In this document: positions 1 to 8,444 of the stretch, piece after piece
Numbering within the stretch: position 1 is the first letter of the stretch
How the letters are laid out: every line of letters starts with the position of its first letter
Source of the DNA: Coccinella septempunctata
Taxonomy: Eukaryota > Arthropoda > Insecta > Coleoptera > Coccinellidae
Assembly: GCF_907165205.1 (NCBI RefSeq)
Contig: NC_058190.1
Location: 47,666,116-47,730,115, forward strand
Direction of reading: 5' to 3'
Length of the DNA: 64,000 bases
Notes under the pieces: model-generated
Seen by the model: the letters and a program-made list of their open reading frames with translations, nothing else
Databases searched by the model: none
What the model was told of the DNA's origin: nothing
Made by a program: the position numbers and the translations under genes

Positions 1-858
1 ACAGATAATCAACATTGTACTGAGAAACAGCCAGTTCAAAACTCGGTCAGGTCATATATCCAGGAGGAGAGTTTTTACCGCCCTCGTGAATGCAGGAAGA
101 TTTTTATTTTTTATATGACTAGGAAGCTTATTATAAAGCTTCAGACACAGGTGGTTTGGTCCTTGTTGGGTTCTTTTCATTCTTGTGTATGGGACCGCAT
201 AATTATTTTTCCCTCTAGTATCATAATTATGATATTGAGAGTTTTTCGGGAATTTGTCCTTGTGTTGATGAACAAACTTAACGCAGGTGAGTATGAAACA
301 GGATGTGATGGTAAGTATTCCTTCTCTTTTGAATACTTCTCTGCAGCTGTCAGTCCTCTTCATCTAATATATGGTCCTTAGGGCAGCTTTCTGTTTGATA
401 AGGACATTTTGAGCATCTGAGCAATGTCCCCAGAGTAATATACCATATGTTGCCTTATTATGGAAGCTTGAAAAGTATGTCAACTTTGCGGTATTGACGT
501 CGGTTATTTGCCTCATTTTCTTGATCAGAAATATAGATGTTGATAATTTTCTACACAGATTGTCGATATGCTTGCTCCATTTTAATGATGCTTGAAATTC
601 GAGCCCCAGATATAGCAGAGATGAACAAGCTGGTTCTCTGCTCGTGAAAACAAGCTTCTGGGTTTTGGCTGCATTCATCAGTAATCCGTTGTTTGAAAAC
701 CAACTCTGTGCGTCTGTTTCGCATATTCTTGTTTTCTCATGCAATTCAGATCTATCGTCTGACCTATTGAGAATGACTATATCATCAGCATAGCCATAGC
801 ATTTGTTTGATGTTATATTATAGAAAAGGTCATTCACGAATAAGATAAACAAAAAAAA
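1..858 (-). pseudogene. Non-LTR retrotransposon reverse transcriptase, 3' part (jockey-like), broken
   Basis: Read on the minus strand, 852-52 encodes the second half of a LINE reverse transcriptase. It opens with LFILFVNDLF, the segment that follows the PQGS motif in RTs, then the catalytic YADD box (CYGYADDIVIL, about 792-781), the LGLEF primer-grip-like segment and a C-terminal 'thumb' (SCREVFK, FVHQHKDKFP, YDTRGKNN, KLYNKLPSHIK) typical of jockey/CR1-type insect LINEs. A single in-frame TAG at 366-364 splits it into 162 and 103 residues; sequence on both sides is in the same frame, so this is one nonsense mutation. RT homology stops abruptly near 858: upstream codons do not give the expected GxPQGSxLGP, so the copy is 5'-truncated there or joined to other DNA. 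The 3' UTR runs off the left edge. Family assignment is by motif memory only. Confidence 0.85.
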
Positions 859-1717
859 CAGACGATGTAGATGGTGGTCTTGTCCTTCTCTTCCATCCAG
901 AGTCAGAGAAAGATGTCCATGTCACTTTGCTTCATCATGGTCCATCTTACATTCCATCTATATCATCAAATATGAAGATTTTTGCATCTTCAGCATTCTT
1001 ACCCTCTTCAGAAGGGTAATCTCGTGGTTTACCTCGACCGAGTGTCCCAACATACTGTTGTGAGGCAGTAACACCTTGACCAATCTAATGAATAACCGAC
1101 GCAGAATTGAATTTTTTTTTATCCCTCATAACTTAAAATTTCGTGACAAGAACAGAGCAGAGACCACTTCGCATTATTCATCAAACTCGGAAAACATAAA
1201 TTCACGAAGTTTGTCCGTGAGTAGGTGCAGCGTTTGCTCTAGATCCTACCGATAATCACGAAATAGCTTCATTGCGTAATTTAACTTGTCCTTGGTGAGG
1301 GGATCGCCGCTGAGGATCTCCCCCTAAATAACCGTTATTACTTCCAAGCAATTCCAGATAAAAGTATTGAATTGGACGTGAGCAAAAAACGAATCGCTAT
1401 GTTGGCAAGAAAAACGGATGAATCGTGAGCTTCATTGAACTTGCTCGGCCGATTTAGATTGAAGAGATTAGCTACAGTAGGTCATCATGTTATGCATGAA
1501 AATTTCGAGAAAAACCTTCGATCAGTGGCGCACAATTCGTTACCAAAAATTTCATTTAATGAAGAGTAATTCACAGGAAATTTTGGCATTGATTCAGAAC
1601 GCCAAAAGTATTAGTTTAAATTTTTTCTGGTTGACTGACTAAGCCTTCAAACGGAACTCGAAAATGAGTGGTAGACAAATTTTTCTTCTTGCAAGCACAA
1701 GTGATACGCATGAAACA
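859..1717. other. Intergenic, no recognisable gene
   Basis: No recognised gene or repeat. On the plus strand 861-1019 stays open for 52 codons with an acidic/hydrophobic composition (HPESEKDVHV, HHGPSYIPS), directly abutting the truncated LINE. It could be a fragment of another element but I do not recognise it. The rest is AT-rich with short poly-A/T runs. Confidence 0.5.
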
Positions 1718-1824
1718 CGAGGATGTATTGATATCTAGTCTAGACCAGTTCTATGCATAAAAAATGCGTTTATTGTGTTGGTCAAAAAAAAAACAGAGTT
1801 ACGCAATAAATTAAAAGAAAGAAG

Positions 1825-2436
1825 ATGTCCACCGAAATTGTGAAAATCGAAAAATTGGAGTATCGAGTCATCATCAAGTACCTTTACTTAAAAGGGTTAA
1901 GAGGTAAGCAGATTTACGAAGATTTGCCTACTACCCTTGGTGATCAATGTCCTTCGTATGAAACCGTGAAAAATTGGACTGCAGGCTTCAAAAGAGGTAA
2001 ATTTTCCATTGGAGATGATGACCGATTGGGAAGACCAGTTTCTGTGTTAGTCCTCGAAGATATCGATGCAGTTCATGACATGATTTTATCAGACCGTCGA
2101 ATTGGGCTAAAACGGATATCTGAAGCACTGAATATTTCATACGAACGCGTTCATCATAAAGTTCACGTCAATTTGAACATGAGAAAAATTGCTGCAAAAT
2201 GGATCCCCAATTGTTTGAATGTTGACCAAAAGCGTGTAAAGGTAGAAGCATCGCGTTCGATCTGTGCTCGAGTTGAAAACGATGTAGACTTCTTAAACCG
2301 AATTGTTACTATGGAAGAGACTTGGGTACATTTCTACGATACCAGAATCCAAGCCAAAATCAAATTATCACCCAGAAATATAAGCAATTATACCAAAACA
2401 ATGAGCACTTCAAGCCCCCTTTATATTACCTGGTGA
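1825..2436 (+). pseudogene. Mariner transposase, N-terminal 172 residues plus a foreign tail
   Basis: The ATG at 1825 starts a 203-codon open frame. Residues 1-172 are the N-terminal half of a mariner transposase: the paired helix-turn-helix DNA-binding region (KYLYLKGLRGKQIYEDL, YETVKNWTAGFKRG), the linker GRPVSV, the second HTH (IGLKRISEALNISYERVHH), and the start of the catalytic core (VDFLNRIVTMEETWVHFYD). The first catalytic Asp of the DD34D triad, seen as MDETW in copies 2 and 5 (VDETW, MDETW), is Glu here (MEETW), so this copy lost activity independently of the insertion. From residue 173 the frame reads into the inserted LINE in a foreign frame for about 31 residues and stops. The DNA-binding half is otherwise uninterrupted. 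The start matches the homologous position in copy 2. Confidence 0.9.
2330..2340. repeat. Target-site duplication, left copy
   Basis: ATTTCTACGAT immediately precedes the LINE insertion and is repeated exactly at 3534-3544. In uninterrupted mariner copies the word occurs once (in the WVHFYDPE coding segment), so it was duplicated by target-primed reverse transcription. Confidence 0.95.
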
Positions 2437-3407
2437 ACAACTCATTGACCTCAGATTTCCCCCCAACAATTATAGATGAAGAACCAACTCATCCACCTTG
2501 GATCAGTAAGAAACTCAGCATCAACCTTCATCTCACTAAGTACAGAAAAACTGAAACCCAACGAGAAATTCTTCAACAACACTTCAGAGAAATAGTTTCA
2601 TATTATAAAAACAGCCAAATAATTTACACGGATGCAGCTAAGTCGACGGAAGGAGTTGGATGCGCTTATCTCTTCAATACAACATTCCAAATGTATAAAC
2701 TCCCAGAAGATTGTTCCATCTTCACGGCCGAACTTATTGCAATACAGAAAGCCATTGAATATGCGGTCTCTCAAAGCTTTCGAAACCTACTTGTTTGCTC
2801 CGATTCTTTGAGTTCAATTCAGGCTATTATGAATATGTACTCCAAAAACCCAATCGTCAAAAACATCTCAGACTTAATGAATCAAAACCAGTCACCATCA
2901 AAAATAACTCTGATGTGGATACCCTCTCATACAGGAATTAAAGGTAACGAAAAGGTCGACAGATATGCAAAAGAAGCCATATACGAGGGACAACCTATAG
3001 AAGTCATGACTACCTACGACCTTAGCACAAAATATAAAGACCAAATAAAACTGAAATGGGCTACTATATTTCACCAACGAAAATCGAAATTATCGTTCAT
3101 TGAACGCTCTACTGTCAAACACTGTCCCATCGTGACTAGAAGAAATGAACTGGTAACGCTGAGAAGACTTCGAATTGGTCATACATATTTCTCTCACTCA
3201 TACTTACTGAAGAAAGAACCACCACCACAGTGCAGTTCATGTAACGTCCAACTTACGGTCAAGCATATTTTAACAGATTGTCATTTTTATGAAAACCAAA
3301 GGAAATCTTGTGTAGTTAGCTCAAAAATGGAAGATGCCCTTGACATCAATAGACCAGAAGCTTTCAACACAATTCTATTTTTCAAATCAATTTGTATCAA
3401 AATTTAG
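2341..3407 (+). pseudogene. LINE ORF2 C-terminus: RNase H and zinc-knuckle-like end
   Basis: An open frame continuous from the insertion junction to TAG at 3405-3407, about 354 codons, with no internal stop. After a linker of about 90 residues comes a complete RNase H domain. All four acidic active-site residues are visible: D in IIYTDAAKS, E in IFTAELIAI, D in LVCSDSLSS, and D in GNEKVDRYAKEA, together with the conserved WIPSHTGIKGNE. The C-terminus carries a Cys/His cluster (CSSCNVQLTVKHILTDC) like the CCHC found at the end of I and jockey ORF2 proteins. It has no start codon of its own, since the frame opens in mariner sequence, so it is a 5'-truncated fragment, not a functional retrotransposase. 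The intact frame suggests a fairly recent insertion. Confidence 0.9.
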
Positions 3408-3533
3408 TTATAAAATGTACTTATTATGTTTTCCTATTCCTCACTGTAATCTTATAAGTGACTTGTAAACCTTATTGTGCAAAAACCGCCAATGACCTAG
3501 GTGTCGAAGCGGAAATAAATAAATAAATAAATA
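2341..3533 (+). mobile_element. 5'-truncated I-clade-like LINE inserted in mariner copy 1
   Basis: This 1193-bp insert has a LINE 3' end: RNase H domain, Cys-rich terminus, a short 3' UTR and a terminal (AAAT)n tail (about 3513-3533) in place of poly-A. Exact 11-bp target duplications flank it (2330-2340 and 3534-3544). The RT and endonuclease parts are missing through 5' truncation at the left junction. Among non-LTR elements, RNase H downstream of the RT with a short-repeat tail is characteristic of the I group; the clade is inferred from that layout. Confidence 0.92.
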
Positions 3534-3544
3534 ATTTCTACGAT
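3534..3544. repeat. Target-site duplication, right copy
   Basis: ATTTCTACGAT follows the (AAAT)n tail; identical to 2330-2340. Mariner sequence resumes immediately after it (CCAGAAACAAAGCA). Confidence 0.95.
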
Positions 3545-4045
3545 CCAGAAACAAAGCATCAATCAATGGAATGGCGACACTCTGGTTCTCCAAGACCTAA
3601 GAAGTTTCGTGTCCAAAAATCTGCTGGAAAAGTTCTTGCTTCAGTTTTTTGAGATTTCCATGGAGTAATCATGATTGAATTTTTTGTATAAGGGTAGAAC
3701 AATAACCGGAGATTACTATTCGACATTACTGACCACTCTGCGGGAAAATATTAAAAAGAAAAGACGCGGAAAGCTATCCAAAGATGTTTTGGTTTTGCAG
3801 GACAACGCACCTAAACACAAATCTCATGTTGCCATGCACAAAATTCGTGATTTAGGGTTTGATTTACTAGAACACACCACTTATTCACCAGATTTGGCTT
3901 CATATGACTAACATCTCCTTTCTCAACTGAAAGCAAGTTGAAAAGGTTGTAAATTTTCTTTCAACGAGGAGGTTATGAAAGCTGTGGAGGTCTGGTTTGC
4001 AGGGCAAAAGGGAACATTTTTTTTGAAAGGTCTAGAAACGTTTTA
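3545..4045 (+). pseudogene. Mariner transposase C-terminal half (copy 1), broken
   Basis: This continues the transposase downstream of the LINE: the segment before FRVQKSAGKVLA, a TGA at 3650-3652 (SVF-stop-DFHGV where sister copies read SVFWDCHGV), then a frame change and 3675-3911 open for 78 codons with GRTITGDYYSTLL, the second catalytic Asp in VLQDNAPKHKSH, and LEHTTYSPDLAS. The third catalytic Asp region is disrupted: the frame ends at ASYD-stop where an intact family member would read APSDYHLF. Further homology, out of frame, reaches about 4045 (the FSSNEEV and VWFAEQE-equivalent segments). Confidence 0.88.
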
Positions 4046-4162
4046 GGTTCGCTGTAATAAATGTATCCAATTAAGAGGAGAATATGTTGAGTAATAAAAT
4101 ATTTTTACATTGAAATTTTGTTTGGTTGTTTAGTAGGCTAAGAATTTTTCAATATATCCTCG

Positions 4163-5027
4163 TATAATCAAGGTTTTGGAACCTGATGGAAATGATCTCT
4201 ATGTCTGTTTAGATTTTTGCTTGCCAGTGTAATATTCGACTCGGTAATTTCCAATCAGCATCGGTCACCTCATGATACCGTGCGACGAAATAGATTTGGA
4301 AAATCTCGAATTTCGAAACCGGAAAGGAACCGTGCAAAGCGAGAAATGAACCGGATCCCGATCTAATTCGTATTCTGACAGCTACGGTCCCGATAAATTT
4401 GACAGTGCGAATAAAACCCAATTCGCGTGCAGTTTTAATTAAGTGTTGGAACTTATTAAAACTTCCACACCAAATACCGGCGATATTTTCCGTTGTTTCC
4501 CTCCCCATTTGCATTTTCTGGCGTCAAATATTTCCAGTCCTCCGTGGCAGACGAAGTAATTACACCGTTTGTATACTGTGCCGGGCGGCTTATCTTTCAT
4601 CTTGATACTGTATGGATGCAGGGCCGGATTCTGCAACATCTCCGACGCGGAGTTGAGGTTGCCGACATATCTGAAATTTTCCCTTTTAATGCACATTTTG
4701 TCATTTTGAGATATACGCTAAGTGAATAGGGCTGGCCCTCAGAACCATTGGCGTCCTGGGCAAGAATTTTCTCGCTGCCCACAAATTATTTCTGAAACAT
4801 GAAAATTGTGATATGAAACATTAAAATTTCGACGCTCCTTCTATAATTTTTGGTATATGTAGGTAGTGATCAAAAAGTTTCAACCAAAGAATTGGTACTC
4901 TTCGGTATAATCATTCCATATAGGTAGAGGTGAGTTAAGGTTCTCTAATATGGAGACGACAATTCGAAGAATTGTCGTTCCATTTATGCTTGCTGCTCGG
5001 CTTGCTGGTCATGAATCATCGACAATA
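4163..5027. other. Unique non-coding DNA containing a duplicated 130-bp block
   Basis: No gene recognised. Contains the first copy of the block listed at 4389-4520. Several 60-100 codon frames overlap on both strands between 4209 and 4782, but they conflict with each other and show no family motif; they look like chance frames in a GC-richer patch. Confidence 0.5.
4389..4520 (+). repeat. Duplicated 130-bp block, copy 1
   Basis: Aligns over its whole length with 8017-8147 in the same orientation, with near-identity in the core from GCAGTTTTAATTAAGTG through AACTTATTAAAACTTCC and again at ATATTTTCCGTTGTTTC. No terminal inverted repeats or target duplications are visible. It may be a duplicated regulatory element or a piece of an unknown repeat. 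Confidence 0.7.
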
Positions 5028-5115
5028 TACAAGGTGAGTCTTTGACTCGTACAAATATTTCAACAGTAGATTCTTGAGGTCAAAAGAAACACTTTTTGCT
5101 TTACCATTTTTTCCG
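5028..5115 (+). repeat. Family A element, isolated end
   Basis: Begins TACAAGGTGAGTCTTTGACT and runs through CTTGAGGTCAAAAGAAACAC to CCATTTTTTCCG. This matches the left arm of the family A element at 18951-19642. Homology stops near 5115; either a solo end or the far end of a disrupted copy whose other arm is 5783-6024. Confidence 0.75.
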
Positions 5116-5782
5116 AAACTTAGCGTCACTTACTCTGTAGAATCCTACACCCATCCATGACCCCCAAATGATACCACATGATTGTGGTATGCTACTTTTT
5201 TGATTTTGTTATCCAGGCGTTTGTTTCTAGTTTAATGTCGTGAATTGGATAATGGTGGAGGTTCAGTCTTACTGTTTTATCGTTTGGTGAGACTCACAAT
5301 TTGCGAACTTCATTCAAGGGTTGAAGCGCCAAGATCATTCATCGAATCGGTGTCATATTTTTGAAGCCAACAAAATGTAGAATACCTCCGAATCCGGGCA
5401 TGCAATATAATTCTTCCCTCGCGTTTTTGCGGATTTTCAATTTAATGTAGGGGTTTCCCGACCTGACGACCCGGCAACCTCGCCAAACGTCCCGGCTTCC
5501 CGAATTATATTGTGGTAAACTTGGAAGACACGTGCTTGTTTATCGTTCAGGAGTTCTACGTGACAAACTCGGCTCGTGGACTCATGAATTTCTATGTATT
5601 TCCACATAACTTACCGCAAGTTTGATGAAGTGGGGTTGAGCCCCGAAATTAATGAACTGGATGAAAATGGAATCCGCTCTTTCGGGGAAAGATGGAATCT
5701 TCCTTTTCGGGATCTCTGAATGAATTTGATATCGTCGTGATTTTTTTTTTGGCACATCATTTCGTGTTGTTAGTGTAATGAA
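5116..5782. other. Non-coding, moderately GC-rich
   Basis: Lies between two family A ends and is not shared with the other family A copies. No gene recognised. On the minus strand 5788-5582 is open for 68 codons and ends near a donor-like GTAAGT (about 5616-5611), but the upstream acceptor is poor; see rejected items. Confidence 0.4.
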
Positions 5783-6024
5783 GTACAAGGTGAGAATTTT
5801 GAGTGAAACTCAGTTTTTTGAAATTGTGTGTTACAGATTTGGCTAGTTATTCTTGAGATTCTTCTGTTTGTCCAGGGGTGGCACTGCTTATTATGAGAAC
5901 TTAAATTGGCCATATCTTTTTATCAGGCCCGAATCGGAAAAAATGGTATGGGAAAAAAGTGTTTCTTTTGACCTCAAGAATCCAGTGTTAAAATATTTGC
6001 ACGAATCGAAGACTCACCCTGTAT
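5783..6024 (-). repeat. Family A element, partial copy
   Basis: The right part (CCAGGGGTGGCACTGCT, GGCCCGAATCGGAAAAAATG, TGACCTCAAGAATCCAGTG, AAGACTCACCCTGTA) is the reverse complement of the family A left arm. The left edge TACAAGGTGAGAATTTTGAG is a decayed opposite terminus. About 240 bp, non-coding. Confidence 0.75.
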
Positions 6025-6209
6025 ATTATACAGGGTGGTCCAGATCGTAACCAAGAAATTTTAACCACGTATTCTACATCAAAAATAAGCCCTAGTTTGT
6101 CATATAAACATACGTCGAGAAATGTTTCCTGTCCGAGATACGGGGTGTTGAAATTATAGAAGAAAAATGTGTTTTATTAATAACTTTCACACTGCTTGAA
6201 ATATTTCTT

Positions 6210-6387
6210 GACTTTTTGCTGTACGAGGCACCGTTTCCGGTTGAAAAAATAAAACACATTCTCATGCATGAAGAAATCGTTCACAATTATTATGTACCTA
6301 CCATATCAAATTTTGGCGATTTCTTCATGCATGAGAATGAGTTTTATTTTTTTAACCGAAAACGGTGCCTCGTACAGCAAAAAGTCA
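6210..6387. repeat. Inner palindrome, arms of about 78 bp
   Basis: GACTTTTTGCTGTACGAGGC at the left is matched by its reverse complement at the right, and the pairing continues through TTCTCATGCATGAAGAAATC on both sides, leaving a loop of about 20-40 bases around ATTATTATGTACC. This could form a long hairpin in RNA or single-stranded DNA. Confidence 0.9.
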
Positions 6388-6447
6388 GGAGACCGAATTT
6401 GCTCCAAATTAAATGAGGATTCAATTAGTAATTTTTATTGTCGGAAA

Positions 6448-6512
6448 ACCAGTGGCGTATCATTTTTTTATCTGAAGATATTCAGTCTCGCTGCAGTACG
6501 GACGCCACTGGT
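6448..6512. repeat. Short inverted pair
   Basis: ACCAGTGGCGTA at 6448 pairs with TACGGACGCCACTGGT ending at 6512. It may be the relic of a tiny MITE or an internal deletion product. Confidence 0.65.
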
Positions 6513-7021
6513 AGAATAGAAAAGAAATGATGTTATGCAAAAAGTGCTCCTTGATGCTCAAAACCTATGTCTCTAATTTCATAAGAATATTTCAAGCAGT
6601 GTGAAAGTTATTAAAAAAAATCATTTTTTTTCCAAAATTTTAACACCTCGTATCTCGGAGAGGAAACATTTCTCGACATATGTTTATATGACAAACTAGG
6701 GCTTATTTTTGATGTAGAATACGTGGTTAAAATTTCTTGGTTACGATCTGGACCACGCTGTACAATCTTGGTAATACAATGGGGTATTTTCCTAAAACTC
6801 AAAAAAAGAATTAAAAATTATTTTTGGAAACCATTTTCCATTGGTTAGTCACCACATAAAAGGTTCCACTCAAAATTCAGTACGAAAAAAAATATAGCCT
6901 TTGAAAAAAAATATGTGAGAGCTTGTGACGTAGAATGCCTTTACTAGAGTCTAGTAATTTTTGTGAATTCGACAACATCGGAACTGATCAAGAGGATATT
7001 ATCATAGGATATTATATAGAA

Positions 7022-7059
7022 CTTGGAACATAAATGCATTTATGTATTTATGTTCCAAG
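7022..7059. repeat. Hairpin with 14-bp perfect stem
   Basis: CTTGGAACATAAAT pairs exactly with ATTTATGTTCCAAG across a 10-base loop. Confidence 0.9.
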
Positions 7060-7297
7060 ATACAGAATTATATCTTCCTGAAACCGATGACAGTTTCTGA
7101 CATTGTTTTAAACGTTCTTATCAGATTGTTATAACTTGTGGAAATGGAGTCGAATTTTTCAAAAGCAAGCAGTGAAAATTTACCACCTGTAAACTTTTTC
7201 ATATTGATGACTTTAGGAACCTAAAAAATATATCAGCAATGCCTTCTTTCATCAACAATAACAGCCCAAGGAAGATCGAATATTAACTGACAATAAA

Positions 7298-7420
7298 CAA
7301 CCATAGACTCAATAATATATTATCAAGTCTATGGAGATCAGAAAACATTGATGAGAGTCATTGATGGCAATACACAACCATAGACGCAATAATATATGGA
7401 GATCAGAAAATTTGATGAGA
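7298..7420 (+). repeat. Short imperfect direct duplication
   Basis: ACAACCATAGACTCAATAAT at 7298 recurs at 7374 with one change; both are followed by ATGGAGATCAGAAAA and TTGATGAGA. The first unit has about 10 extra bases. Confidence 0.8.
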
Positions 7421-7622
7421 AAAATTGATGAGTGTTCCAACGATGCCGGATTGTAAAAGTGACGTAGAATGTTTCTGGGAGAATGCCTCCGCGATGTGAA
7501 TTTCCGTAATTAAAAACAGGCTAAATACAACTGTTAAAATAGAAAAAAAATACTTTTCCATATATTTGAGATATGAGGATTTCGTTGATATATATTTTGA
7601 AATTTAGGAAAATACCCCATTG

Positions 7623-8444
7623 GTGTGTGGATGTCAGTTAATCCATTAACCTAGTAGAGGGGAAAATAATATGCCACGTTTATGCCCGAGAATCTCCCAC
7701 CAAAATATGCAGATAACCCTTCATCTTTCCTCATTTCAACACATCGACGGGCGTCCGATAGTACATAGGGGCATTTTTATTCAGCCTCGTCGGCGTAATC
7801 GCCCTCTCTGCGGCTCGCCGATGAAAAAATAAATCCTCCATTTGTTTCATCAATCACGCATAACGCAGCGGAGGACCGGGGGTCTCGGAGACAGACAGCG
7901 GACGCATCGGCGATGATTAAAAATTTCCAACAAAAACAAAGGGACCGACCTACCGACGACGAGGACGTCTAATCCTCGTCGCAGAGTCCTGAGCGGCCGT
8001 GGCGGCTTCGATCCCGCCGATAAATTCGACGGGACAAATTAAACCCGATTCTCGTGCAGTTTTAATTAAGTGTTGAAACTTATTAAAACTTCCGAACCGA
8101 ATACAGGTCATATTTTCCGTTGTTTCGCATCCAATTTGCGTTTTCTGAGGCCGCCCGATGCTGCGGGCTCGACGATGCAAATATGGCGTTGGCGGTTTCG
8201 GGATTTTTTTTCATGTTGAATGAATTTATGTGCGGTATGGTACGTCGAGATAGAGGCTTTTTCGGGTGAAATATACGATGGTTGTTCTATTTCTGAGTAC
8301 TATCTTCAGTTGGCGATTATATTTTTGCAACAAATTTGGTCTGACATTTCCCAAGTGGAAAATTTGTGATTTACTCGCTAGTGTCAGTAAATAATATATG
8401 GATGGACCATATGCGCAGTACCTACACCAAAGATCAGCCTTGTA
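7623..8444. other. Unique non-coding DNA with a GC-rich island
   Basis: 7740-8170 is visibly richer in G, C and CpG than its surroundings and holds the second duplicated block (8017-8147). A minus-strand frame (8180-7950, 76 codons) has no motif and covers the duplicated block, so it is unlikely to be coding. Confidence 0.5.
8017..8147 (+). repeat. Duplicated 130-bp block, copy 2
   Basis: Same orientation as 4389-4520, 3.6 kb away. The shared core GCAGTTTTAATTAAGTG contains TAATTA (a homeodomain-type site) overlapping TTAAGTG (an NK-2-type site). Confidence 0.7.

Larger units (their letters stand above)
1718..4162 (+). mobile_element. Mariner element, copy 1, split by a LINE insertion
   Basis: The left end CGAGGATGTATTGATATC and the right end (reverse complement CGAGGATATATTGAAAAA) are the imperfect terminal inverted repeats shared by all five mariner copies here. 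The right end is followed by TA (4163-4164), the standard mariner target; the left dinucleotide is CA, presumably mutated. Without the 1.2-kb LINE at 2341-3533 and its target duplication, the element would be about 1.24 kb, normal for mariner. The transposase is inactivated by the insertion, a TGA replacing a conserved Trp codon at 3650-3652, a frameshift after it, and loss of the end of the third catalytic region. Confidence 0.93.
6030..6763. mobile_element. Foldback element with nested palindromes
   Basis: Left arm 6030-6205 (CAGGGTGGTCCAGATCGTAA, then TTATATGAC-type sequence, to AACTTTCACACTGCTTGAAA) is an inverted copy of the right arm 6590-6763, ending ACGATCTGGACCACGCTG. The flanks are TA on both sides. 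Inside are a second long palindrome (6210-6387) and a third inverted pair (6448-6512). No open frame has transposase motifs, so it is a non-autonomous DNA element of about 735 bp that has probably taken in smaller foldback units. Confidence 0.88.
6778..7622. mobile_element. TIR element of about 845 bp, non-autonomous
   Basis: The left end CAATGGGGTATTTTCCTAAA and the right end (reverse complement CCAATGGGGTATTTTCCTAA) form an inverted pair of roughly 25 bp. The interior is AT-rich and non-coding, with a perfect-stem hairpin (7022-7059) and a short duplication (7298-7420). It begins about 14 bp after the foldback element 6030-6763. The superfamily is not recognisable. Confidence 0.75.

Noticed and set aside
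283..295. CAG joined to GTGAGT, a fourth candidate recursive splice site
   Set aside because: No pyrimidine tract upstream and it lies within the decayed LINE.
5582..5788. Possible minus-strand exon ending at a GTAAGT donor near 5616
   Set aside because: The acceptor side lacks a good pyrimidine tract, the peptide has no known motif, and the region lies between transposon ends.
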